Shown here piece by piece: positions 11,246 through 21,560 of a DNA stretch of 64,000 nucleotides. Made by a program: the position numbers and the translations under genes. The notes under the pieces were generated by a model, which was not told the DNA's origin, did not search any database, and saw only the letters and a list, made by a program, of their open reading frames with translations. Each line of letters opens with the position of its first letter. Positions within the stretch are counted from its first letter, which is position 1. Source of the stretch: Distichodus sexfasciatus (lineage: Eukaryota > Chordata > Actinopteri > Characiformes > Distichodontidae); assembly GCA_032718565.1 (NCBI GenBank), contig JAVGVS010000881.1, forward strand, positions 1-64,000. Reading direction: 5' to 3'.

Positions 11246-11765
11246 TACAGTAAGTAAGTAAGTATGTTTATTTGTCATTGTACCAGGTACGAAAGTGTAC
11301 CAGGGTAAAGTGCCATCTAAAACAGTGCATTAAAAAAGAGAGAGCATATAAAACATGAATAAAACAATGATTAGTTCATTCACACATACACACACAAGCT
11401 TACATTCAAACAGCACCATCACACAATTTCCCTAAAAACGTGCATCCGAGATGATGTACCGGCAGCGTTAATTGATATTAACTATTAGCTATTATTAATT
11501 ATTAGCTACTACAGTGGGATAAAAGCTGTTCTTAAGTCTGTTTGTCCTCGCTTTAATGCTCCTGTACCGTCTTCCTGACGGGAGCAGTTCGAGGAGTGTG
11601 TGTCCAGGCTGAGAAATGTCCTTTATGATGTTTTGTGCCTTCTTGAGGCACCGGGAACCGTGCAGCTCCTCCAGTGCGGGGAGAGGGCAGCTGATGATTT
11701 TCTGTGCGGCTTTAATGACCCTCTGAAGAGCCCCCTGTTGGGCCACTGTGCAGCTGGGATTTTAT
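11246..11765 (-). mobile_element. 3' end of an L2/CR1-like LINE, antisense
   Basis: The complement contains the reverse-transcriptase C-terminal region, then a 3' untranslated stretch ending ACAATGACAAATAA and a short terminal tandem repeat (GTAA units at 11250-11263 on the plus strand). No poly-A tail is present. Inserted into the hAT-like element. The tail resembles the 3' end of the SINE family in this window. Confidence 0.65.
11495..11746 (-). pseudogene. LINE reverse-transcriptase C-terminal fragment
   Basis: Open frame of 83 codons. It includes QRVIKAAQKIISCPLPALEE near residues 9-28 and RTNRLKNSFYP near residues 67-77, near the end of the frame. These resemble the C-terminal extension seen after the reverse-transcriptase domain of fish non-LTR retrotransposons, where the RTNRLKNSFYP-type motif precedes the stop (family knowledge). 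The catalytic reverse-transcriptase motifs and the endonuclease domain are missing because the element is 5' truncated. The start codon is fortuitous. It is not a functional enzyme. The exact clade (L2, CR1 or Rex-type) cannot be decided from this fragment. Confidence 0.7.
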
Positions 11766-12116
11766 ACGGCCCGCAGCTTCTGTCTTGAAACATATTGTGT
11801 TATTTTGTGGCAAAATTCTGACCACGCAGTGGAACGTTCACCAGCAAAATCTCACCTTTACACACTCAACTCGTGAAACGTTTAACTACTAACCTGTGTG
11901 TTTGTGTCACTTGGTGAATATGAGCTCACACACGGGCTGTGTCCCGAGCCGCGTTTTATTACGTTTTTTACTTTAGTGCCATCTTTTCACTCCTCCTCAT
12001 CTCTTTTTCAGTTCACCAAAATAAAATTCTACACGATTTTTACCATTAACTCGTCTCGATGTGTGTGATTTATTAGCCTATTAGCCGGTTGTGTGTGAAG
12101 CGGAGGAAAGTGAGCG

Positions 12117-12120
<4 letters not shown>

Positions 12121-12150
<30 letters not shown>
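12121..12150. repeat. (GA)n microsatellite
   Basis: Fifteen GA units within the composite hAT-like region. Confidence 0.95.
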
Positions 12151-12153
<3 letters not shown>

Positions 12154-12289
12154 CTGAATATCACGTGATTTCAGAGACATTAACTGGAAATGAAGGCGAC
12201 CGACTTGGTTCTGAAGAAGAACAGCGCTGGTTCATGATGTAAACGCGCTGTGCGTGGTTTCTCGCGTCTCCATGCAGGCGCTTGCAATA

Positions 12290-12880
12290 TGGAACACTAT
12301 TACTCACAAAACTCCAGTTCAGTCAAATCTTCACCTTTATTACAGACAAAACTCATATATCAGTTGATAAATAACATCCAGCGCTCTACTCACAATACAG
12401 CTGTTTACTTGATATTATTCCAGACGCACGTCCGTTGCATTATTTTGGCGCGGGTCTGAGTCGCGGCACAGGGAATATGGGAAATGTAATTCTCTCGCGG
12501 AAAGAGAGAATATATCCCACTATTGTTTTTAGGCCATTCCTATATTGCAGTATTATGTTAATTTTCTTACTCGATTTTGAGACAAGTGACATTGAACAGC
12601 CCAGTGATGTTCTAATAGTTGAACAGAGTTGAACTTGAAACACCGCCGACGTCTTTCTTTTCCGCTGAAGGAGCTTAGCGCGCTGAACGCTGAAGCTCGT
12701 AGGATAAAAACAGGTACTGCCTGAGACTGCACTGAGAACGGTCAAAACCTCACTTCCTGAGCGCTTTCTCTGCGCTTCTTGTTGCTATGTCACGAAAAGC
12801 ATCATCGGGCACTTCGGCGTTGGTTCCTATTTCATGTAAACATTGTAAAGTATTCCTTTGAGATCTGTAGTTCGACCACT
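12290..12880. repeat. Dispersed repeat segment shared with 36.9-37.1 kb and 44.15-44.31 kb
   Basis: 12300-12425 (CCAGTTCAGTCAAATCTTC, GATAAATAACATCCAGCG) matches 36960-37080. 12730-12860 (GTCAAAACCTCACTTCCTGA, GGTTCCTATTTCATGTAAAC) is the inverse of 44170-44300. It is therefore the interior of a transposable-element family with at least three copies here. No protein motif found. Confidence 0.6.
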
Positions 12881-14040
12881 TTGCTAATGTTTACCACGCG
12901 GCTCCGTCGTGTGCAAATCGAGATTGTTTTATCGCCCAGCACTACTAATAAGAGTGTTTTGAGGACTGAACATGTGGACTGCTGCTTTCTGCTGACCTCA
13001 GTCCTGGCTAACTTGCCCAAACCTGAGCCGACCCGAGCTACTGAACGCTCCCAGACCTGGAGGGAGCTAATGAGCCGAATTACGATACAGCACGCAGTCG
13101 GGTGTGTTTTTGTAAGAAGAGCAGACGTTCTTGCTGCCCTGCGTCAGCACTCGCACAGCCACGCTCTCCACTCCGGAGCTGTAGTTTCTCTTGGCATGAG
13201 CGACTGCAGACCCTTAACTTGCCCAGACGTTTATGGTGCAGCTGGATATTTATCTAAATGTTCCTAATTGTGATCACTGGGTAGCAGAAATTACCCCCTT
13301 CTCTGGGTTATTTCTTCTTCTCCTCACCACTTTTTGCCCTTTACACTCCTTCAACACTTTTTGTTGTAGTAGAAACATTGTCACAATGTTCAGCTTATTG
13401 AGGAGATCTGGGACAATACGACACATTATAGCACACAAATATATATAGCACACAGTGGAACGTTAACCAGCAAAATCTCTCGTCTTTATGTGCTCAACTC
13501 TGCCTGCACACGGGAAACATTTGTAACTAAAGTGTGTGTTTGCTTCACTTAGTGAATGTGAGCTCACACATGAGCCATGTCCCCAACAGCGTACTACTAC
13601 ACTTAATAGTATGGTAGGCAAGGCGCTGTTATCATACTTTTTTATGTGGTAGTGTGCATCTCAGGAAATAGCTAAACGACTTTCTACGCACTAGGTAGTG
13701 CACATGAAGAGTCACATATGACCTACTTGACTTACACTAGATGTGACTTTTTCTTAAAATGTTGTGCACTACTCTGGACATGCGCTACCCTCGCTCCACT
13801 TTGCTTTCACGCTCGCTCGCAAAAGATCTTGTCTATACACACTCTTCTCTGCCTGCACTCGCGCTCGACTTTGCATTCCTCATTTATCAGCTTCGGCAGA
13901 TATAAGCGTGAAAAACATCAGACGTCGGCATCGGCCAATAATACCCTTATCGTGCGTCCCCACAATAAATCGTTAAATAATGACATTTTCCACATAAACC
14001 TGACATATTTACTAAACTAAATATCCAGCGTATTAAATAA

Positions 14041-14765
14041 AAACAAGGCTTGTGTTTGAGAAGATTTGCGCTGAGCCGGTGGGTCGCAGGAGCGCAGCCT
14101 CTTTTGACACTCACTTATGAGCAAAAGTGTGAATGACTTAAGACTGCTGGGACTTTGTGCACATTTACTTTACGCCCCCATTTAAAAACAGCAGCCGTCC
14201 ACGGCGAGTTCAACAGGAAGACGCCATAAAAGCAAAGAGGCCGAAACCTCCAGTATTTCATAATTAATAGGTTGCAGCCAGGGAGAGGGGTCCGAGCTGA
14301 CGTAAAAAGGTCAACAACATATAAAAGTCATCAATCTCTCTTTATAAATAATGCAAGATAATTATGAACTGGGGGGAACAAAATCAATAACAACCACAAA
14401 CGTGATGTATAGACGTGCGGCGCTCTGCGCTACTTTAATTACACGCTGTGGGTTCCGAAAGGGACGGATATCGGTGCCCGGTTCCGCTTGGTCCGGACCG
14501 TTCCCGAGGTGGTCTCCGCCTCAGCGGGGGGTCACACCTGCACGGCGCATGTTAAAAAATAGTCCTCAGGCCTAATTATCTGCCCCGCTACCATGCCGCG
14601 CTTGCTCTGCGCTAACTCTCACGTCAAACATTTAATCGCCGAGCCGAGATTTATTTTCCCCCGTGCTAACTCCCGGGAATGACTTCAGCAAAGCTATGAG
14701 TCACAGGATTGTTTTCCACGCGCTCATAGCAAGTTGAGCTCACTCACTTTTAACCTCGTCACACC
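14041..14765. other. Long unique island, candidate conserved non-coding element
   Basis: About 720 bp free of recognisable repeats, with clusters of AT-rich homeodomain-like cores (14255-14370) next to GC-rich text (14440-14650). It has no long frame with codon bias. Among the window's islands this is one of the longest uninterrupted by insertions, as expected if insertions are selected against. Candidate regulatory element only. Confidence 0.4.
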
Positions 14766-14844
14766 TAAACACTACAAAATGCCCTGAATGATGAAAATCT
14801 GTTGCTGTGAATTTGAAGAAATATTTTAAGCAAGTGGATATTAA

Positions 14845-15020
14845 GTGAGTGATTATTTGTCACTGTGAACACAGCACAACACACTGTGCACCATAACCAA
14901 ATGGGAGCTGTGCATCTGACCTATTCGTGAAGCAGGCAGTGTCCAGGAAGAAGTGCTTGGGGATGTTACCTTACTCAGGAGTACCTCAGTGGTACCTTTA
15001 TCCGATCACAGGGCCAACGC
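14845..15020 (-). mobile_element. SINE, tRNA head partly deleted
   Basis: GTGAGTGATTATTTGTCACT start, then CACAGCACAACACACTGTGC and the GGTAC body. The B-box region of the head is missing between GTACCTTTATCC and GATCACAGGGCCAAC. It abuts a hAT-like element. Confidence 0.8.
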
Positions 15021-15029
15021 TGTTTCTTC

Positions 15030-15345
15030 TGGATGCACCATCCAACTTTTTCAGTGCCGATACCGATGCTGATACAATCACGAGTCCCGATCCGATAGCT
15101 GTTCTTAATGAATAAGTTGTGTATTTCTCTGTGAGGAGGAGACTGAGATTATTCTGTTCTGCTTCAGGAAATACTCGACTTAAATCCTGTTTTCCCACTA
15201 AAAGCATGTAGTAATTCCACACCCATATGTATATGCTAAATGATTATTTAGTAAAATAACATCTCAAACATGACTCCTTTAAACACAGTTGTGTCATTTA
15301 GTGACGCTCCCTAATCCTGCGGCGCTAAAAGCATCAGGAACACAG
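15030..15345. mobile_element. hAT-like element, SINE-free relative of 17005-17580
   Basis: GGATGCACCATCC at about 15031, CCGATACCGATGCTGATAC, then GAGATTATTCTGTTCTGCTT and CTAAAAGCATCAGGAACACA. The same ordered blocks occur at 17005-17580. No transposase. Confidence 0.6.
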
Positions 15346-15624
15346 AGATTGTGAGTGAGAGCTGGTGTTGTTAAGGAGGTTAAACAGTATAATGGTGTGA
15401 TGTGCTTTTGGGCTTGTAGTGTGTTGTGTTGCTTGTTCTGCTCATTGTCATATCAATATGTAGGAATTAGTGTGAATGTTGAACAATAAACCAGCTTTAC
15501 CACAGTCACACGTCCCATGAAGAACACACATACGCAAACATAGAACAACCTAAAATTTAATTGAACAGTGGAGAATTTCACAAAAGCATAGTTGCTAACC
15601 TACTTCTAAACATGTTAGCAACAC

Positions 15625-15890
15625 TGTGTTAATTGCTAATGTACACTAAGTTAGTGGCTAATGTACACTATGTTAGTTGCTAACGTACACTATGTTAGTT
15701 GCTAATGTACACTATGTTAGTTGCTAACGTGCACTATATTAGTTACTAACGTACACTATCTTAGTTGCTAATGTACACTATGTTAGTTTCTAACGTACAC
15801 TATGTTAGTTTCTAATGTGCACTATGCTAGATGCTAATGTGCACTATGTTAGTTGCTAATGTACATTATGTTAGCTGCAAAGGTACACTG
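15625..15890. repeat. 22-bp minisatellite, array 1
   Basis: About a dozen imperfect units of a 22-bp motif built from TAATGTACACTATG and TTAGTTGC. The left flank 15581-15599 (CAAAAGCATAGTTGCTAAC) is the inverse of flanks at 31656, 43693 and 63660. The same repeat, inverted, makes the larger array at 30845-31655. Confidence 0.9.
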
Positions 15891-16189
15891 TGTGTGTGAA
15901 GGCAGAGTCGCGCGTGAGTGTGAAGCACATAAACACGAGAGATTTTACTCTTGAAAGTTCCAATACAGACGAATCATCTTCATTTTTACATATAACACAG
16001 AATGGATTTGATTATGATTAATTGTGCAGTGCTACTAAGCAACATTTACACGAATTGGGGAAATAAAATGTTAAAACAGTGAATGCAAGGTCAAGTTTAA
16101 GGAGGGTATAAAGTGATTAGCTAATTACTCAATACATCCGAGAGAAAGGGAGAGAGACGGAGGGAGGGACGGAGGGATGTGGTGTGTGT

Positions 16190-16990
16190 TGAGATGTCAG
16201 GAGCATAATGGCCAGCTGAGTCATAGGTTATAAAAAGCTGTCATTAGGGATTTCGCCGCACTGCAACATGACAGTAGAGTTGTGAATTATTTATTGAGGT
16301 GGAAACTTAAGTGGCCCTTACTCGTGGCCGGCCTCGCCTTTTCTCCCTCTCTCTCTCACGCACACACACTTCTCCCAGCCTCTTTAAACTACACCGACCT
16401 TAATTATCACCCAGGAGATTAGCTAAGACTGATTTAATAATGTAGAATTTCACTGCAGTTTCATTAAAGCCGTTTAAGCGTGCCATTCTCGGCAGCATCG
16501 AGTTAATAAACTCTACATGCTGATTAACGCCATTCATTTGTACCTTATAAAACAACATTCTTTCAGATGCTCATCAATTACTGCGAAACTGAAATGATTA
16601 AAAAATGTACAAATAAACGGATTGTGAACTAAACGTGCCCCTTCTTAAGTACTCGTCTAAGCGGCGACGGAAAACGGCCCAGCGAAGGAGCCTGTCAAAC
16701 GGTTTATTTATTGACTTAATTTTAATTCATCATTGTATGAAAAAGGATAAAAGTCCGGTGTGGCCAATGAAAGCGATCTGCTCATTCCAGTTGTTGCCTG
16801 TTTTAAATCAGTCAAAACATTAAAGACTTCAAACAGACTTTTGGCCAGATAAAGCAGCTCAGGGTTCCGGCTCCGTCGTGGACTTGGTTATTTGGATAAA
16901 TTAATTTCTGCCTCCTTTTGAGAAGGGTTCCATTTCCAAATTCCAGATTGTTTCCATACTCAAATGTTCGGACTTCATAGACTTCTCCAC
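16190..16990. other. Long unique island, candidate conserved non-coding element
   Basis: About 800 bp with no TIRs, SINE or tandem repeat, holding several ATTTA/TTAAT cores in mixed-composition DNA (16230-16330, 16395-16560, 16640-16900). The 62- and 84-codon frames here lack recognisable domains. Candidate regulatory DNA by inference. Confidence 0.4.
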
Positions 16991-17004
16991 ACAAATAACT
17001 AAAC

Positions 17005-17580
17005 ATGGCACGATACCACTTTTTTAACGTCCGATACCAATACCGATATTGTAAATTTGGATACACGATACAAATGCGATACAGTGAGTCTTTTTAAAAC
17101 AGAAAACAATGCTTTAAAAATGTCTGAATACATGACTGAGATTATTCTGTTTTGCTTCAGGAAATCGTTTTCATTCAGCAGACGCTCTTATCCAGAGCGA
17201 CTTACATTTCCTAATTTCAGGGGCAGTTCTCCTGAGAGCAACTTTTAAGGTTAAGGGTCTTACTCAGGGACCCAGTGTTGGTAACGCCAGAGGACAGATT
17301 CAAACCCACAACCGCTTCGTCCAAAGGCGAGTGTCCTACCACTAGGCCGCCAACACCCTAAAACAATGTAATAATTACACACCCATATATATATATATGC
17401 TAAATTATTTATTACTAAAGTAACATCTCAAAAATTCGTATATCCACAGTTGTGTAATTTTGTAACGGTCCCTAACCCTGTGGCACTAAAAGCATCAGGA
17501 ACACAGAGATCGGCCCAATGCCATCGATACCCGATCCAGCTATTTGAGTTGGACCGATATCCCATTCATGTACAGGATTG
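17005..17580. mobile_element. hAT-like element carrying a nested SINE
   Basis: GGCACGATACCACTTTTTTA start, interior blocks shared with 15030-15345, and an ACCGATATCCCATTCATGTA end. Between CTTCAGGAAAT and AACAATGTAATAATTACAC it holds a SINE (17168-17362) that the 15-kb copy lacks. Confidence 0.6.
17168..17362 (-). mobile_element. Second fish SINE type (tRNA-derived, conserved core)
   Basis: CATTCAGCAGACGCTCTTAT and CAGAGCGACTTACAT at 17174-17209 are the widespread conserved core of a tRNA-derived SINE class found across ray-finned fishes (family knowledge; Nin-DC-like is my best guess). The complement shows a tRNA-like head with A-box-like GGCCTAGTGGTAGG and B-box-like GGTTTGAATC. It is distinct from the dominant SINE of this window. 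Confidence 0.75.
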
Positions 17581-18137
17581 CTGCCATCTTTACAAATTAC
17601 TACTGATTTATTTAAATAAATGATTTGAAAATCTGTAAAAATGTCCTGTACATCTGTATATAATATGCCAAGTTATGGAACGTGATAATATTTAGTACAA
17701 CACAAAATGTGTATCAGCATCAGCGGCATCAGAGCTGGGTGAGTAGCTCCTCTACCACTTACACACCAATTCAAACCAAACCCAGACGAGTTCAACGCAC
17801 AGCATTTTATTCAGCAACGCTTCAACCTGCACCGCAAAGCTGCTCTGTCACCGTGTGACGCTCAACTCATTGAAACATCACAAAATGTGTTCTGTGTCCC
17901 GGTGTGCACTGGCGTCATGGACCACATAATGTTAGTGAGCTAATGTCAAATAGTTACTGTGTGTGTCAGTGTGCTACATGTGCGAACTCTATACAATCTA
18001 TTTGGTGGTGAACACATCAGGCTGTCAGCACTGATTTAACACACAACCAAATCACACAGTCTCTGCTACAAAGATTGTAGACAAATTTTAGGCTACTTTT
18101 TTGAGAACAATGTAGCAGCAAAAGTCTGGAAACTTGG
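17581..18137. other. No gene recognised
   Basis: AT-rich at left, mixed at right. Probably further hAT-family interior, but no terminus or shared block was found. Confidence 0.35.
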
Positions 18138-18906
18138 CATGCTCAATAATATCGGAATCAGACGATAATCTGCATTGGACTGATGCTTAGATTTTCCCGA
18201 TATTTCATGACACATTTACTGTACGTGTGAAAGGTAGCGCTTGTGTCATGTCCAGAGTCCGAGGTGGGATGTTACACGGCCCGCACCTTCTGTCCTAAAA
18301 TGTCTGGTGTTATTCTGTGGTAAAATTCTGATCACGCAGTGGAACGTTCACCAGCAAAATCTCTTGTCTTTACGCTCAACTCTGCTGCACACGTAAAACA
18401 TGTTTACTAAACTGTGTGTTTGTGTCACTTAGTGAATGTGAGCTTGCACATGGGCTGTGTCCCGAGCCGTGTACTACTGCACTTAATAGTATGGTAGGTA
18501 AGGTGCTCTTATCATACTTTTCTATGTGGTAGTATGCATCTCAGGAAATAGCCAGGGTTAGAGCTTAACAGCTCTCTACGCACATGTGCCCTATTTAACT
18601 TGGTACGCTACATAGGGCGGGAAGTGACTTTTTCCAGCGTAGTGCACAACAAAAACTACGCTGGAAATGCTCCGCCCTCGCTCCACTCTGCTTTCACGCT
18701 CGCTTGACCTGGAGCTATGTTAGAAATGTCAGAGTTATGGTGTTATTTTTGTGCTAAAATTCTGAATGCACAGTGGAACTTTGGCGAGCAAAATATCTTG
18801 TCTTTACATGTTCAACTTTTCATTCCTCATTTATCAGCATCGGCAGATATAAGCATGAAAATATCGGATATTGGTATCGGCCAATAATTCCCATATCGTG
18901 CATCCC
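18138..18906. mobile_element. 769-bp hAT-like element, compact relative of 11117-13960
   Basis: Left end CATGCTCAATAATATCGG, a worn form of the 11117 terminus. Right end CATATCGTGCATCCCTA (about 18892-18908). The interior aligns with the 11-14 kb copy but lacks its LINE fragment. No transposase frame. Confidence 0.7.
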
Positions 18907-18981
18907 TACAGGAAACAGTAACATTTCTCCATAAACGATTCATCTTTTTCCATACTTAATTCTGACCTGGAAATTACTTTA

Positions 18982-19174
18982 GTGAGTGATTATTTATCAT
19001 TGTGAACACAGCACAGCACGAAATGTGACCTCTGCATTTGACCCATCTGTCAAGTACAGCACCCCACGAGGTAGAGCTTAGGGATGGTACCGTGCTTGTG
19101 AGTACCTCAGTGGTACCTTTACCGATCCAGAACTTGAACCAGCGACCCTACGATCCCAGAGCCGACTCCCTGAC
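18982..19174 (-). mobile_element. SINE
   Basis: GTGAGTGATTATTTATCATT at 18982, GACCTCTGCATTTGACCCAT, GTGAGTACCTCAGTGGTACC and, at the right, the tRNA-like head with ACTTGAACCAGCGACC. The CTGTGTGCTGTGC block is shortened. Confidence 0.85.
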
Positions 19175-19379
19175 TATTTGTCTGAATTGTCAGCAGTACA
19201 ATTGAACGTAGACTTTTGTGAAACTAAACACCAGTGTAAACTGCAAGACAAAAGTGCAAATATCAAACAAACACAAATACGATATTTATACCAAAATCAC
19301 TTCCAGTTAGACTTTAAATGGTTCATTTTCCAGCACTACGGTTTAGTGTTGCTTCAGAATGACAGCTGAAATGATTTTA

Positions 19380-20040
19380 ATCATTTTAAAAACTGCCGCA
19401 CCAACAGCAGCGAGGTAATCTTTGCCTGCTGCGACTGGAGCGTTCTGACGGTGAAGTTTGCGCGGTGCGACTGCGCTGAATGGTGTGTGGAGGAGGCTTT
19501 AATGTAAGCCCAACACATGAAGACAATTCCAGATAAATGGAGCGAGTTATTTTCACAGCACACCAAGGGCTGTCCAAGGACACCGAACAGCGGCGGAGAG
19601 ACAGAGCGAGGCGCCAGGAAAAACGATGGAAAAGGGGACATCAAAGTGGTACGAAAACACATTTTGATTTAGAATAATTCATTTGATGAAATGTTTAGTG
19701 GTTTTTGGACGTAAAACAGTTGCCACTCAGACCAGTTCAACTGTATCACTTCACACCACAGAACTACACAGACTGCGCTCTGCATCAGCAGCCACACGGC
19801 GAGGGAACAGGACGTAATTTCATAAAGAGATGATCGTAAATTACTACTGCACATGACCCCAGTGCAACAGAACTCGGCATATCTAGAAAGGGCATTTCCT
19901 TCAGAAAATGTGTGTTGAGAAAAAGCAGAAAGGGATGGAGTGGTGAAAAGGTAAAAAGCAAAAATATAGGAAATAAAAAAGGAGGGATGAAGTGTTTGTG
20001 GGATAAAAAGGTCTTTATGAGTATTGTTAAAACTCTGGTG
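19380..20040. other. Unique island, candidate conserved non-coding element
   Basis: Mostly non-repetitive, mixed-composition DNA. Antisense frames of 93, 65 and 61 codons overlap here without recognisable domains, so I do not call genes. Candidate regulatory DNA, weakly supported. Confidence 0.25.
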
Positions 20041-20053
20041 TATATATAGTTTT

Positions 20054-20190
20054 TGGCAGCACCAGAGAGCAGTACTTGGGGATGGTACTTTGCTGAAGAG
20101 TACCTCAGTGGTACCTTAAGCGGTCCAGGACTTGATCTGGCAAACTTCCAATCACAGGGCCATCTTCCTTAGCGCTATATGACCAACTTC
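20054..20190 (-). mobile_element. SINE, 3' truncated
   Basis: Body (GGGGATGGTACTTTGCTGA, GAGTACCTCAGTGGTACC) and tRNA-like head remain. The whole 3' CTGTGTGCTG region and tail are absent. Confidence 0.8.
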
Positions 20191-21062
20191 CCCAAATAAT
20201 GTCATTTCATCTCTATTTTAACTCTAACTACCTGTAATTAGAGTGGAGTGGATGTAACGATTTACAGCTACTCACGTTACTACGATTAAATACAGTAATT
20301 CCTCACCTTATGTCATTTTGACATGCGTCTTTAGCTACATAGCTAATTCTAAAAAATACAATTCTATTAAAATCCCTCTGAGTAGTTTTATACTCTGTTT
20401 AAAAACAAAGCACGTACAAGTACTAATAACAAGTCCCAAATAACATAAAATTAAATGTTAAATACATTGTTTAATACGATCTTGTGATGACAACAGCGCT
20501 ACGACAAAATTGCAAAAAATATTTTACGTTTCACGCAGCAGGCAAATGTAGCACTGTATGCTTTTGAAGAGAAAAGTAAGAATTTTTCGAAAAAGTATGA
20601 GTAAAGTATGAGAAAAGTTTCATTACTGAATGATTTGTAGTTTTATGTGACGGCACTATTAAAGACGTATGCTTATGGGAGGGCTAGGTCACTTGTTTAG
20701 GGTTTTTTAGGAGACTTATTCAAGCTTTTCTTTTTTCGGGTAAAGTTGTGTGTTCTGGAACCAATTAACGACGTATTGCTGTAGTTTTTTGGGGTACCTG
20801 TACTTATATACTTACATACGTTTTTGATTAAATTTTAAGTCTACTTTTGCTTGTACTTGAGAGCACTACTTCACCACTTTTAAAATGACATTTCTCTACC
20901 AAGTACGCCTAGAATTTGAGGTAATATTTAATAGTTTGACAGTTTTGGGGTAGCCTGTTTTAATATGTGACTGTTAGTCCTCACAGTAGTCATATCATTT
21001 TAGTGAGACCATTTTTAAAACTTGACTTAACATACAAATACAGGAACTACAAATAATGGAAG
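20191..21062. other. AT-rich DNA, no gene
   Basis: AT-rich with motifs such as GTACTTGAGAGCACTACTTC near 20849 that resemble a fish hAT-like interior. No open frame and no TIRs identified. Confidence 0.35.
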
Positions 21063-21560
21063 CCCATTTCCGCCAGTAAAAGAAAAGAAAACTGAGGACA
21101 AGCCGAAATTATGAGATATAAAGTTGAAATTATGAGACAGTAAGTCATATTTATGAGATAATTGTGACTTTTTATCTCATATTTATGTCATATCTTATTT
21201 GATATTTTATCTCATAATTATGACTTTTTCTTCTCACAATTATGACTTTTTATCTGATAATTTTTATTTTTTGTCATAATTATGACTTTCTGTCTCATCA
21301 TTTCACCTTTTTTGTCTCATAATTATGAATTCTCATTATCTAATAATTATGACTTTCTTTCTCATAATTTCAACTTTTTATCTCATAATTTTGCCTTTTT
21401 GTCTCATAATTTAGATGTTCCATCTCATAATTACGACCTTCTCATAATTACGACTTTTTAGCTAATAATTTTGACATTACATCTCATAATATTAACTTTG
21501 TCTCATAATTTTGACTTGTTTTACTGAGGTTTTTTTTTCCCTTTTACTGGTGGAAATGGG
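21063..21560. mobile_element. 498-bp TIR element filled with a tandem repeat
   Basis: CCCATTTCCGCCAGTAAAAG (21063-21082) is inverted at 21541-21560 with one mismatch in 20. The interior is an imperfect array of about 20-bp units based on TCTCATAATTATGACTTTTT. The leftmost part (21105-21165) is in the opposite orientation to the rest, so the element can fold on itself. No clear target duplication and no coding capacity. Confidence 0.75.

Larger units (their letters stand above)
11117..13960. mobile_element. Composite hAT-like element with nested LINE fragment
   Basis: Left end GGATGCACAATAATATCGG (11117-11135). Right end CCTTATCGTGCGTCCCC, a degenerate inverse of the hAT-like GGGATGCACGATA terminus. 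Long blocks align with the shorter relative at 18138-18906: the 'ggcccgcaccttctgtc' and 'cagtggaacgttcaccagc' blocks and the ends. The segment around 11795-11970 recurs at 13443-13620, so this copy has an internal duplication or a second related insertion spanning about 11975-13440. A LINE fragment at about 11246-11757 is absent from the 18-kb copy. Confidence 0.65.

Noticed and set aside
12779..13267. 162-codon plus-strand frame
   Set aside because: It lies inside the composite hAT-like region in sequence shared with 44.2 kb. No transposase motif such as a BED finger or hAT dimerisation region is recognisable.
15625..15890. CRISPR-like array of about 22-bp repeats
   Set aside because: The units are directly adjacent with no spacers of constant length, and the surrounding DNA is eukaryotic. 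It is a minisatellite.
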